Positions 1-5,886 of a DNA stretch of 7,471 bases are shown here, in pieces. Origin of the DNA: JAOUEA01 sp041287635 (lineage in GTDB: Bacteria; Actinomycetota; UBA4738; HRBIN12); NCBI GenBank assembly GCA_041287635.1, contig JBGGNG010000055.1, positions 1 to 7,471 of the forward strand, written 5' to 3'. Position 1 is the first letter of the stretch, and every line of letters starts with the position of its first letter. Position numbers and translations under genes: made by a program. The notes under the pieces were generated by a model, which made no database searches, was not told the origin of the DNA, and saw nothing but the letters and a program-made list of their open reading frames with translations.

Positions 1-12
1 CGGACGGCGGCC

Positions 13-1119
13 TCAGGGCCCGAGTCCGACCGTCGTGGGCGCGTCGCGGATCCACGCGGCGAGTGGTGCGACCACCTCGCGGGCGTCGTCGCTGACGCCT
101 CTGAGCGTGTTGGAGGCGTACGAGCGCTGGAACTCCAGGCCGACGTAGACCAGGCCGACGTGCGTCGACGAGATGCCACCATCGTGCCTCGGTGCTTCAT
201 GCTCGTCGAGGGCCCCCAGTTCGCGCAGGTAGGGCAGACTGGGCCGGTAACCGGTTGCGAGGATGATCGCGTCGACCGGTTCGCGTTGGCCATCGCTCCA
301 GAGCACCCGCCCGCGATCGAGCGCGGTGAACATCGGACGTCGATCGACGAGGCCCTCGGCGAGGGTCCGCTCGAACCCGACGCTGTCGGTCACCACGCTG
401 CCGCCGGTGATCGTGCTCAACCAGATCGCCGGAAGGGTGTCGAACCCGGTCTCGCGGAACCAGTAGTGGACATCCCTGCCGCCGATCCGTTGGGGGATGA
501 ACCGCACGGGGTGGCGGGTGGCGATCGTGACCGTCGCGACCGGCGCGAGTTCGTTGGCGACCTGTGCGGCGGAGTCACCCGCACCGACGACGATCACTCG
601 CTTGCCGGCGTACGGCGTCGGGTTGCGGTAGTCGGCGACGTGCGAGAGCTCGCCGGTGAATGCCTCCTCGCCGGGGAAGCCAGGGCGATAGGGGTTCGAG
701 AACGACCCGCTCGCGGCCACGATGCCTGATGCCGGCAGCACCCGTCCGTCCTCGGTCATGACGAGGAACGTGTTTCCATCTTGCCGGATCGTCTCCACGC
801 AGGTGTTGGTCTGGATCTCGACGTCGAGCCGGGCGGCGTACCGCTCGAGGTAGTCGGTCACCTCGTCACGGCCCGGGTAGTGATCCGGCGCACCCGGGAA
901 GGGCATCCCCGGCATCGAGCTGTATCCGGCGGGGGAGAACACCGTCAGGCTGTCGTAGTAGCGGGGCCACGATCCGGTCGGGCGATCGCTCGCCTCGAGG
1001 ATCACCGCCGGTATCCGCAGCTCGCGGAGAGCTCGGGCCGCCGCGAGACCCGACTGGCCGCCCCCGACGATGATCACCGGGGGAGAGGAGCGAGGCAGCG
1101 GGTCCGGCTCAACGGTCAT
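13..1119 (-). CDS. FMO-like FAD/NAD(P)-dependent oxidoreductase
   Basis: A 368-residue flavoprotein of the flavin-containing monooxygenase / CzcO-like group, predicted to be cytosolic. The N-terminal FAD-binding fold carries GGGQSG (19-24, a GxGxxG motif), followed by an acidic strand end (LEAS, 41-44). The FMO fingerprint FxGxxxHxxxY is present (F154, G156, H160, Y164). The NAD(P)-binding fold follows with GAGDSA at 179-184, where the last glycine is alanine. The ATG-type motif ILATGYRP is at 286-293. Family members use NAD(P)H and O2 to oxygenate N, S or carbonyl substrates, but the substrate cannot be read from the sequence; a plain reductase role is possible. The ATG at 1119 has no Shine-Dalgarno sequence. 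A TAGATAT stretch lies 6 bases upstream, so the mRNA may be leaderless, although the hexamer is imperfect. The gene is divergent from the nitroreductase-family gene, with 81 bases between them. Confidence 0.88.
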   Translation of the reverse strand: MTVEPDPLPRSSPPVIIVGGGQSGLAAARALRELRIPAVILEASDRPTGSWPRYYDSLTVFSPAGYSSMPGMPFPGAPDHYPGRDEVTDYLERYAARLDVEIQTNTCVETIRQDGNTFLVMTEDGRVLPASGIVAASGSFSNPYRPGFPGEEAFTGELSHVADYRNPTPYAGKRVIVVGAGDSAAQVANELAPVATVTIATRHPVRFIPQRIGGRDVHYWFRETGFDTLPAIWLSTITGGSVVTDSVGFERTLAEGLVDRRPMFTALDRGRVLWSDGQREPVDAIILATGYRPSLPYLRELGALDEHEAPRHDGGISSTHVGLVYVGLEFQRSYASNTLRGVSDDAREVVAPLAAWIRDAPTTVGLGP

Positions 1120-1184
1120 CGACGCATATCTATCAGTGCTGCCAACTCATGGCCATCGGACGGAGCTATGGTGAGGTCGTCTGC

Positions 1185-1197
1185 GGGAGAGGGAGAG
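1185..1197 (+). promoter_or_regulatory. Ribosome binding site of the Ddn-like gene
   Basis: A purine run GGGAGAGGGAGAG ends 3 bases before the ATG at 1201. It supports this start over the in-frame ATG at 1168, which has no comparable sequence upstream. Confidence 0.6.
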
Positions 1198-1200
1198 CGT

Positions 1201-1686
1201 ATGGCCGGTGGCAAGGCACGTCTTCCGCCGCGGTGGTTCGTCGTGACCTTCTGGCACGTGCACCGCTGGTTCGTCCGGGCGACCGGGGCACGCAAGGGCT
1301 TGTGGCCACCTCGCGCCGACAAGTGGGGCGCCCTGCGGCTCACCGCTACTGGCCGGCGCAGCGGCGAGCCGCGGAGCGTGATCGTCGGCTACTACGAGGA
1401 CGGGACGAACCTGGTCACTATGGCCATGAACGGGTGGGGTGCACCCGAGCCGGCCTGGTGGCTGAACCTGCAGGCGCATCCCGAGGCCGTCGTCGAGCTG
1501 CCGGGCGGGATCCGGCGCGACGTGCTCGGCAGGGCCGCGGTGGGCGAGGAGCGTGAACGCCTGTGGCAGCGCTGGGCACAGATCGACCGTAACCTCGACG
1601 GCTACGCCGCGCGCCGTCCGCACGAGACGGCGGTCGTCATCCTCGAGCCTCGCGCGCGGTCCGACGGCAGCGGGACCACCACCTGA
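1201..1686 (+). CDS. Ddn-like nitroreductase/deazaflavin-dependent oxidoreductase family protein
   Basis: A 161-residue single-domain protein of the split-barrel family that includes mycobacterial Ddn. Many members bind cofactor F420 and reduce quinones, enones or nitro groups. Visible family hallmarks are LRLTATGRRSGEPR (45-58), a central DGTNLVTMAMNGWG stretch (67-80), and PAWWLNLQAHP (84-94), which corresponds to the usual PaWyhNLrAnP block. An N-terminal aromatic segment (12-24) may contact the membrane or a lipid, as proposed for Ddn; this is inference. The start at 1201 is chosen because GGGAGAGGGAGAG (1185-1197) lies just upstream. An in-frame ATG at 1168 would add 11 residues, but it has no ribosome site and overlaps a possible -10 (TATGGT, 1167-1172). 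The open frame running back to 781 is antisense to the FMO-like gene and is not coding. Whether this member uses F420 or FMN is unproven. Confidence 0.87.
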   Translation: MAGGKARLPPRWFVVTFWHVHRWFVRATGARKGLWPPRADKWGALRLTATGRRSGEPRSVIVGYYEDGTNLVTMAMNGWGAPEPAWWLNLQAHPEAVVELPGGIRRDVLGRAAVGEERERLWQRWAQIDRNLDGYAARRPHETAVVILEPRARSDGSGTTT

Positions 1687-1707
1687 CATCTCGAGGAGCG
1701 GTGATCC

Positions 1708-2904
1708 TCAGGCGAGGAGGGCGCGGAGCAGATGCACCGGTCCGGTGACGCCCTTGAGCTCCACCGCGCCGATGTCGCTGAACGCGATGGCCTCGTCCTG
1801 TGAGGCGTCGGCGACCGCCTGGCTGACCAGCACCTCGCCGGGGCGCGCGTAGTCGGCGATGCGCGCGGAGAGATTGACGGTCTGGCCGAAGTAGTCGCCC
1901 TCCTGGAAGAGGACCGGACCTGCGTGCAGACCGACATGCGCGGGCGGAAGCCCGGCCGCAGCCAACTCGTCCACCATCTCGAGCGCGCTGCGGACGCCCA
2001 GGCGGGGCTCACCGAAGTAGAACATGACCCCGTCGCCGAGCCACTTGATGGGCTTGCCGCGGTGCTGCACCGAGCTGCGTTGCACGAGTCGGGCGACGGT
2101 CGAGGCCAGGTCCGCAGCCGCATCGTCGCCGCGCTCCTGCGTCAGCCGCGTATACCCCGTGATGTCGAGGAAGCAGATCGCCGGCAGCCGTTCGAGGCGG
2201 CTGTGGATGCCCGCCGCCTCCATCATCGCCTCGAAGCCTTCGATGATGTTGGCCGTCCAGGCGCGCGCCTGGTGCATGCGGTACATCGCGAGGACGGTTT
2301 GCTCCGCGAGCGGAGTGCTCCGATCGGCGAACTCGGCGTTGGCGATCTCCTCCGGGCCCTTGCCCGCGGCCAGGGCCGGCGCCACCACCTCGGAGATCCA
2401 CCACGCCGCCTCCTGCTCGGCGATGCGGCGGGTGCTGTCTCCGTCGACGCGGAGCAGTCGTTCGATCGAGGCATGTCGGAACCCACCTGCCACCTGGAGC
2501 TCGATGAACGGCACGATCGCCATCTCGTCCTCGCGGACTCGATCGTCGGGCGACGGTTGCTCCATGCCCATCGCTTCTCGGATGCACATGAGCAGCTCGA
2601 GCGGGATCCCGGTTCGGTCGCTGACCTGTCGGAACGACTCCGCGGAGAAGGTCGCGAACCGCTCGTAGGCGGTCGCGTCCATGAAGTCGAGCGTCAGGGT
2701 GCCCTGCTCGATCGCAGCGGCCACGCCCTCGAGCGGGATCCCGGCGTCCTCGAGAGAGCGAGCCATCAGCACGCGGCGTAGGTCCCCGGGCGAGAAGCGA
2801 TCCGGCTCCGCGGGAGCGAGGATGCCGAGTTCGACCAGTCGATCGACGTAGTCGGCATCGACCCCGGCTCGCTCGGCGGCGTCTTCGCGCGGATACCAGG
2901 TCAC
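1708..2904 (-). CDS. Class III adenylate cyclase with tandem HTH-like N-terminal regulatory region
   Basis: A 398-residue soluble protein with no membrane segment. The C-terminal domain (about 240-398) is a class III nucleotide cyclase that converts ATP to cAMP. All six canonical residues are visible: metal aspartates D247 (FLDITGYTRL) and D291 (KWLGDGVM), adenine-selecting K287 and D337 (GDYFG), transition-state N344 and R348 (TVNLSARI). The Lys/Asp pair argues for ATP over GTP. Residues 1-70 resemble a MerR-like winged helix (ERAGVDADYVDRLVELGIL, then DLRRVLMARSLEDAGIPLE). Residues 85-140 look like a second such unit and match my recollection of the regulatory domain of mycobacterial Rv1264-type cyclases. 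A helical segment (about 142-235) links them to the catalytic domain. The start is GTG. The frame is open only 21 bases further back and holds no other start, and there is no Shine-Dalgarno. The gene is convergent with the Ddn-like gene. The stimulus sensed is unknown. Confidence 0.9.
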   Translation of the reverse strand: MTWYPREDAAERAGVDADYVDRLVELGILAPAEPDRFSPGDLRRVLMARSLEDAGIPLEGVAAAIEQGTLTLDFMDATAYERFATFSAESFRQVSDRTGIPLELLMCIREAMGMEQPSPDDRVREDEMAIVPFIELQVAGGFRHASIERLLRVDGDSTRRIAEQEAAWWISEVVAPALAAGKGPEEIANAEFADRSTPLAEQTVLAMYRMHQARAWTANIIEGFEAMMEAAGIHSRLERLPAICFLDITGYTRLTQERGDDAAADLASTVARLVQRSSVQHRGKPIKWLGDGVMFYFGEPRLGVRSALEMVDELAAAGLPPAHVGLHAGPVLFQEGDYFGQTVNLSARIADYARPGEVLVSQAVADASQDEAIAFSDIGAVELKGVTGPVHLLRALLA

Positions 2905-2911
2905 GCGAGGG

Positions 2912-2917
2912 AGCGTA
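2912..2917 (-). promoter_or_regulatory. Candidate -10 element of the cyclase gene (leaderless)
   Basis: TACGCT fits the actinobacterial TAnnnT -10 consensus. It ends 7 bases before the GTG start at 2904, which would place the transcription start on the start codon. No convincing -35 is seen at 17-19 bases; TTCGAC lies 21 bases upstream. This is weaker than the other promoters in the window. Confidence 0.35.
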
Positions 2918-2966
2918 CTGCTGCTTCACGCTCGGAGGGTCGAATCAAGCCCTTCCTCGGACTCGA

Positions 2967-2982
2967 TCGGGCGCTAGCCCGA
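2967..2982 (-). terminator. GC-rich hairpin around the YcaQ-like gene stop codon
   Basis: The arms TCGGGC and GCCCGA form a perfect 6-bp stem with a 4-base loop. The TAG stop codon of the 2974-4080 gene falls in the loop and adjacent stem. No T-run follows on the minus strand, so this is not a classical intrinsic terminator. It could be a U-less terminator, could protect the 3' end, or could be coincidental. Confidence 0.35.
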
Positions 2983-4080
2983 CAGCACGAGGTCGATCTC
3001 GAGCCAGCGGGCGAGGTCGTTCAACTCGCGGCGCACCGCCGCGGCCGCGGTCTTGGTGAACGGCTGGTCCTCGTGGATCGCATCGACCCGGAGCACCCCC
3101 GCCTTGCGGTCGGCGGTGGCATCGATCTTCCCGATCAGCCGATCGCGGTGCAGCACTGGCAGGGCGTAGTAGCCCCAGCGGCGCTTCGGCGCGGGCTTGT
3201 ACATCTCGAGCTGGTAGTCGAAGGCGAACAGCTCGGCCGTGCGCTTGCGGTCGTGCACCAGCCGGTCGAATGGCGACAGCAGCGCGGTGCGCCCGGAGAA
3301 CCGGCGACCCAGCAGCGAGGGGTCGACCCGCCACGCTCCCTTGACCCCTTCGACGACGGCGGGCTCACCTGCCTCACCCACGTCGTACGGCTCCACCGGG
3401 CTCTTCGGCGCGCGAGCTCGGGCGATGCCGAGGGCGCGGAGCCGCCGCTCGTCACGGATACCCTGCGCTCCTTCCGCCGGGACGACGGGGTCGTCGGGGT
3501 ACACCCGCGACGCCAGATCCCACAGCCGCTCCCGCCCCTGGCGGCCGGCGACCGCGACCTCGCCGCGCTGCACCAAGAAGTCGAGCAGTCGTTCGACGTT
3601 GCGCTCGTTGGTCCACCCGGTCGACCCCCAGGGCTTCGAGATGGTGTCGGGCAGCTCGCGCATCGGCAGCGGGCCCGAAGCCCTCAGCGTCGCAAGGATG
3701 TCCCGCCGGCAGGTGTCGTTGGCCTCGACCCAGTCCCGTCGATCCACCTGCCAATCACGCAGCTCGCCACGCCCGGGCCAGTGCGCCATGTCGGCACGGT
3801 AGAGGGCGATGTCCTCCGCGGGCCGGACGATCGCGTTCAGTTCGAGGAGCGAACGGTCCTCGAGGCGCTCGCGCAGCTTGGCAGGGAAATACGCCGATCC
3901 CAGGCGGCTCCACGCGACCAGGTCGGCGCTCGGGGCGACCGCGGCGATCGGATCGAGCTGGAGCATGCCCAGGTGGCGCACCAGCTCGAGCAGTCCGGTC
4001 GGTCGCTCGGCGTCGAGCAGCTGGGCGCGCACGGCGATCCTGCGCGCGTCGGCCCGGGAGAGCCGGTGGACGGTGGTCAC
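2974..4080 (-). CDS. YcaQ/AlkX-like winged-helix DNA glycosylase family protein
   Basis: A 368-residue member of the HTH_42 superfamily (E. coli YcaQ, Streptomyces AlkZ). The characterised enzymes excise bulky alkylated purines and unhook interstrand crosslinks. The catalytic Q-phi-D motif of the YcaQ branch is seen as LQLDPI, with Q41 and D43. An N-terminal helical tract (SRADARRIAVRAQLL, 8-22), middle winged helices (about 125-190) and a conserved C-terminal block follow. That block includes LLSPFDRLVHDRKR (267-280), FDYQLEMY (287-294) and RRWGYYALPVLHRDRLIGKID (300-320). The usual EYWAHEASL stretch of YcaQ is replaced by a divergent segment (about 80-98), so activity or substrate may differ. 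The start is GTG at 4080, with no Shine-Dalgarno but a well-placed -10. It lies 76 bases downstream of the dehydratase-VOC gene on the same strand, but probably has its own promoter. Repair function is inferred from the family. Confidence 0.87.
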   Translation of the reverse strand: MTTVHRLSRADARRIAVRAQLLDAERPTGLLELVRHLGMLQLDPIAAVAPSADLVAWSRLGSAYFPAKLRERLEDRSLLELNAIVRPAEDIALYRADMAHWPGRGELRDWQVDRRDWVEANDTCRRDILATLRASGPLPMRELPDTISKPWGSTGWTNERNVERLLDFLVQRGEVAVAGRQGRERLWDLASRVYPDDPVVPAEGAQGIRDERRLRALGIARARAPKSPVEPYDVGEAGEPAVVEGVKGAWRVDPSLLGRRFSGRTALLSPFDRLVHDRKRTAELFAFDYQLEMYKPAPKRRWGYYALPVLHRDRLIGKIDATADRKAGVLRVDAIHEDQPFTKTAAAAVRRELNDLARWLEIDLVLSG

Positions 4081-4086
4081 GACGCG

Positions 4087-4116
4087 AGACTATGCATCGA
4101 CTTCGGCGGCCGTCAT
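4087..4116 (-). promoter_or_regulatory. Candidate leaderless promoter of the YcaQ-like gene
   Basis: On the minus strand, ATGACG (4116-4111) is followed after 18 bases by TAGTCT (4092-4087). Six bases later comes the GTG start at 4080. The -10 fits TAnnnT, and the spacing places the transcription start at or within a base of the start codon. No Shine-Dalgarno is present, in keeping with a leaderless mRNA. Confidence 0.5.
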
Positions 4117-4129
4117 GGGCTCAACCACC

Positions 4130-4146
4130 GCACCGGAGATCCGTGC
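4130..4146 (-). terminator. Weak hairpin after the dehydratase-VOC gene
   Basis: GCACCGG and CCGTGC pair over 6 bp with one bulged C and a 4-base loop, starting 11 bases after the stop codon at 4157-4159. No T-run follows. It may attenuate read-through into the YcaQ-like gene, but could be chance in GC-rich DNA. Confidence 0.2.
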
Positions 4147-4156
4147 GAGGTGCCGA

Positions 4157-4795
4157 TCAGTCCTGGTCGGGCCAGGGGGCGACGTCGACCTCGTTCCCCT
4201 CGGGGTCGGCCAGGGTCCACCACTCCGGCGCGTTCTCGTCGCTGACCACGTGGCCTCCGGCGGCGATCGCCGCTGCGACGCGCGCCTCCGCCTGGTCGTG
4301 CGGCACGTAGACGTCGATGTGGATCCGGTTGCGCTGCGGGCGCGGCGCGTCCATCTGCTGGAACCAGAACGGCGGCCCTTGGAAGTGAGGATCTATCAGG
4401 TCGGCATCACCCACCTGGCGGTAGCCCAGGACGGCGCACCAGAACGGCAACACGTCGGGGATGACGAGCGCGTCGATCGCGACCTGGACGATCTGCAGCC
4501 CGGTCAGATCGACGGGGACGCCCAGATCTCGCGCCAGCTCTGAGATCTGGTGGGCGAGATCGACATCGCGCTCGCTCAGCCCACCGGTGTCGTGCGTCCG
4601 CATGCGCACCGTCAGGCCGTCCGGCCTGAGGTCGACGTCGGGGTGATGGTTGGCCTCGTCGGCGAGCCTGCCGATCGCGTCCACGAGTGCGACGCCCGCC
4701 GCGAACGACCCGGTGCGGAAGTGCGCGCTCGCGTCGTCCCTCACGACGCGCCAGCCGACCTCGTGGAACCGCCCCGGTGTGATCGTCTCGCTCAT
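4157..4795 (-). CDS. Pterin-4a-carbinolamine dehydratase-like / VOC domain fusion protein
   Basis: A 212-residue two-domain protein. Residues about 8-92 are a pterin-4a-carbinolamine dehydratase (PCD) fold: WRVVRDD (15-21), FRTGSFAAGVALVDAIGRLAD (26-46), the active-site signature EANHHPD (47-53, with H50, H51, P52) and THDTGGLSERD (67-77, H68 and D77). PCD enzymes dehydrate 4a-hydroxytetrahydrobiopterin after aromatic amino-acid hydroxylation. Residues about 101-210 are a glyoxalase/bleomycin-resistance (VOC) domain: VQVAIDAL (103-110), PFWCAVLGY (117-125), RIHIDVYVP (157-165) and TLADPEGNEVDV (194-205). H159 and E202 are plausible ligands. Similar PCD-VOC proteins occur in actinobacteria, mostly annotated only as VOC. 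The start at 4795 is set by AAGGAGGAGAG immediately upstream; an ATG at 4840 would add 15 residues without a ribosome site. No aromatic amino-acid hydroxylase is present here, so the substrate is unknown. Confidence 0.87.
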   Translation of the reverse strand: MSETITPGRFHEVGWRVVRDDASAHFRTGSFAAGVALVDAIGRLADEANHHPDVDLRPDGLTVRMRTHDTGGLSERDVDLAHQISELARDLGVPVDLTGLQIVQVAIDALVIPDVLPFWCAVLGYRQVGDADLIDPHFQGPPFWFQQMDAPRPQRNRIHIDVYVPHDQAEARVAAAIAAGGHVVSDENAPEWWTLADPEGNEVDVAPWPDQD

Positions 4796-4806
4796 CTCTC
4801 CTCCTT
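4796..4806 (-). promoter_or_regulatory. Strong ribosome binding site of the dehydratase-VOC gene
   Basis: AAGGAGGAGAG directly precedes ATG 4795 on the minus strand, with the GGAGG core at 4804-4800. It decides the start in favour of 4795 over the in-frame ATG at 4840. Confidence 0.75.
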
Positions 4807-4828
4807 CGCGACACCGCCCGGCACCCAC

Positions 4829-4858
4829 TTGACGCAGCACCGCTTCGGGTTCGAACCT
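4829..4858 (+). promoter_or_regulatory. Candidate promoter of the AlkZ-like gene
   Basis: TTGACG (4829-4834), 18 bases, then GAACCT (4853-4858). Predicted transcription would start within a few bases of the ATG at 4870, giving a near-leaderless mRNA, which suits the absence of a Shine-Dalgarno. The -10 lacks the first T of TAnnnT. The -35 and spacing match those of the 5883 and 4116 promoters. Confidence 0.4.
4848..4857. repeat. Perfect 10-bp palindrome GGTTCGAACC in a divergent promoter region
   Basis: A perfect dyad covering the candidate -10 of the AlkZ-like gene, in the 74-base gap between two divergent genes. It could be an operator. It also resembles the core of a tRNA T-loop, but no tRNA folds here. 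Confidence 0.3.
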
Positions 4859-4869
4859 GCAACTCTCCC

Positions 4870-5886
4870 ATGGCTCAGCTCGATCTCACGAGGAGTCAGA
4901 TCCTCGCGTTCCGGCGGCTCGTCGGCGCGCTCGACGCACGGCTCCCACCTGGGCGACGTTCGCTCCGGCGCGCCGCGTGGGCAGGCCTGCAGGACAGCAT
5001 GCCGCGGGCGGCGCTCCTCTCGATCCACGCACGAGTCGAGGGGACGCAGCCATCGACCTGGGAGGACTCCTCGTTCGTGCAGCTCTGGGGGCCGCGGTAC
5101 AGCGCGTTCGTCGTGGCGGCGCGCGACCTCGCGATCTTCTCGCTCGGGAGGCTGCCCGACGATGCGAAAGCTCGGCGGAAGGCGGAGGACTTGGCCGGTC
5201 GCCTGCACGCCCTCCTCGACGGCTCGAGCACGACCTACGGCGAGGCGGGTCGCGAGCTCGGCGTGAACCCGAACGCGCTGAGGTACGCCGCGCCGACCGG
5301 CACGGTCGTGATCCGGTGGGACGGCGCGCGGCAGCCGACGGTCTGGACGGTGCCGGCGCCCGAGGTCGACCCTCGCGACGCGGGCCTCGAGCTCGCGCGC
5401 CGGTACCTGCATGTGTTCGGTCCCGCCACGCCCCAGGCGTTCGCCGAGTGGGCGGGGATCGCCCCGCGGCGAGGCGTCGAGGCGTTCGACGCGCTGCGCC
5501 GGTCGTTGACCCCCGTGCGGACACCGATCGGAGACGCGTGGATCCTCACCCGCGACGAGTCGACGTTCCGCGCCGCCCCGAGTCCCCGGGCGCCCGCACG
5601 ACTCCTCCCGAGCGGGGACGCCTACTTCCTGTTGCAGGGAGCCGAGCGCGAACTCCTGGTCCCCGACGCCGATCGACGCCGCAAGCTCTGGACCCCGCGC
5701 GTGTGGCCGGGCGCCCTCCTCGTCGAGGGCGAGGTCGTCGGGACGTGGCGGCGCTCGCAGGAGACGGTGACGATCCAGACCTGGCGCCGCCTGTCTCGCT
5801 CGGCGAGGACCGCGGTCGAGGCGGAAGCAGCGTCCCTGCCGATCCCCGGGGTCGAGGGGCGGATCGCCGTCCGATGGGACGACTGA
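4870..5886 (+). CDS. AlkZ-like winged-helix DNA-binding protein (HTH_42 superfamily), variant catalytic motif
   Basis: A 338-residue member of the AlkZ/YcaQ (HTH_42) superfamily, only distantly related to the YcaQ-like protein encoded at 2974-4080. The N-terminal pattern LRRAAWAGLQDSMPRAALLSIHARV (32-56) aligns with the AlkZ block LQAQDPRGARLAIRAR. The catalytic Gln is kept (Q41), but the second catalytic position (Gln in AlkZ, Asp in YcaQ) is S43, giving Q-D-S. Then come WGPRYSAFVVAARDLAIFSLGRLP (73-96), a winged helix with RYLHVFGPATPQAFAEWAGI (178-197), and a C-terminal beta-rich part (LLPSGDAYFLL, 245-255; GALLVEGEVVGTWRR, 281-295). I recall this variant motif in other actinobacterial proteins, so it is probably a subfamily and not a decayed gene. 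ATG 4870 gives the usual LTRSQILAFRR opening and has no Shine-Dalgarno. Whether it excises bases, only binds DNA, or is inactive is open. Confidence 0.85.
   Translation: MAQLDLTRSQILAFRRLVGALDARLPPGRRSLRRAAWAGLQDSMPRAALLSIHARVEGTQPSTWEDSSFVQLWGPRYSAFVVAARDLAIFSLGRLPDDAKARRKAEDLAGRLHALLDGSSTTYGEAGRELGVNPNALRYAAPTGTVVIRWDGARQPTVWTVPAPEVDPRDAGLELARRYLHVFGPATPQAFAEWAGIAPRRGVEAFDALRRSLTPVRTPIGDAWILTRDESTFRAAPSPRAPARLLPSGDAYFLLQGAERELLVPDADRRRKLWTPRVWPGALLVEGEVVGTWRRSQETVTIQTWRRLSRSARTAVEAEAASLPIPGVEGRIAVRWDD

Noticed and set aside
781..1200. Upstream open extension of the Ddn-like gene to 781
   Set aside because: It lies antisense to the FMO-like gene, its translation is low-complexity and Arg/Gly/His-rich, and a proper ribosome site precedes 1201.
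1693..1710. Possible bidirectional terminator between the convergent Ddn-like and cyclase genes
   Set aside because: Only a 5-bp GAGGA/TCCTC stem with a 7-base loop and no T-run, overlapping the cyclase stop codon. Too weak.
1924..2781. 285-residue plus-strand open frame opposite the cyclase gene
   Set aside because: Its translation is Arg/His/Asp-rich with no domain pattern. The opposite strand encodes a cyclase with intact catalytic residues, so this is a GC-rich shadow.
3073..4245. 390-residue plus-strand open frame opposite the YcaQ-like gene
   Set aside because: It shows no recognisable domain and crosses the gap into the next gene. The minus-strand frame has clear family motifs.
4841..4869. 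tRNA-like GGTTCGAACC T-loop sequence
   Set aside because: On neither strand do a 5-bp T-stem, an acceptor pairing or anticodon and D arms form at the right distances, so no tRNA or clear tRNA remnant can be called.
4890..4910. Hairpin CGAGGA/TCCTCG early in the AlkZ-like gene
   Set aside because: A 6-bp stem inside coding sequence in GC-rich DNA is expected by chance, and no regulatory context supports it.
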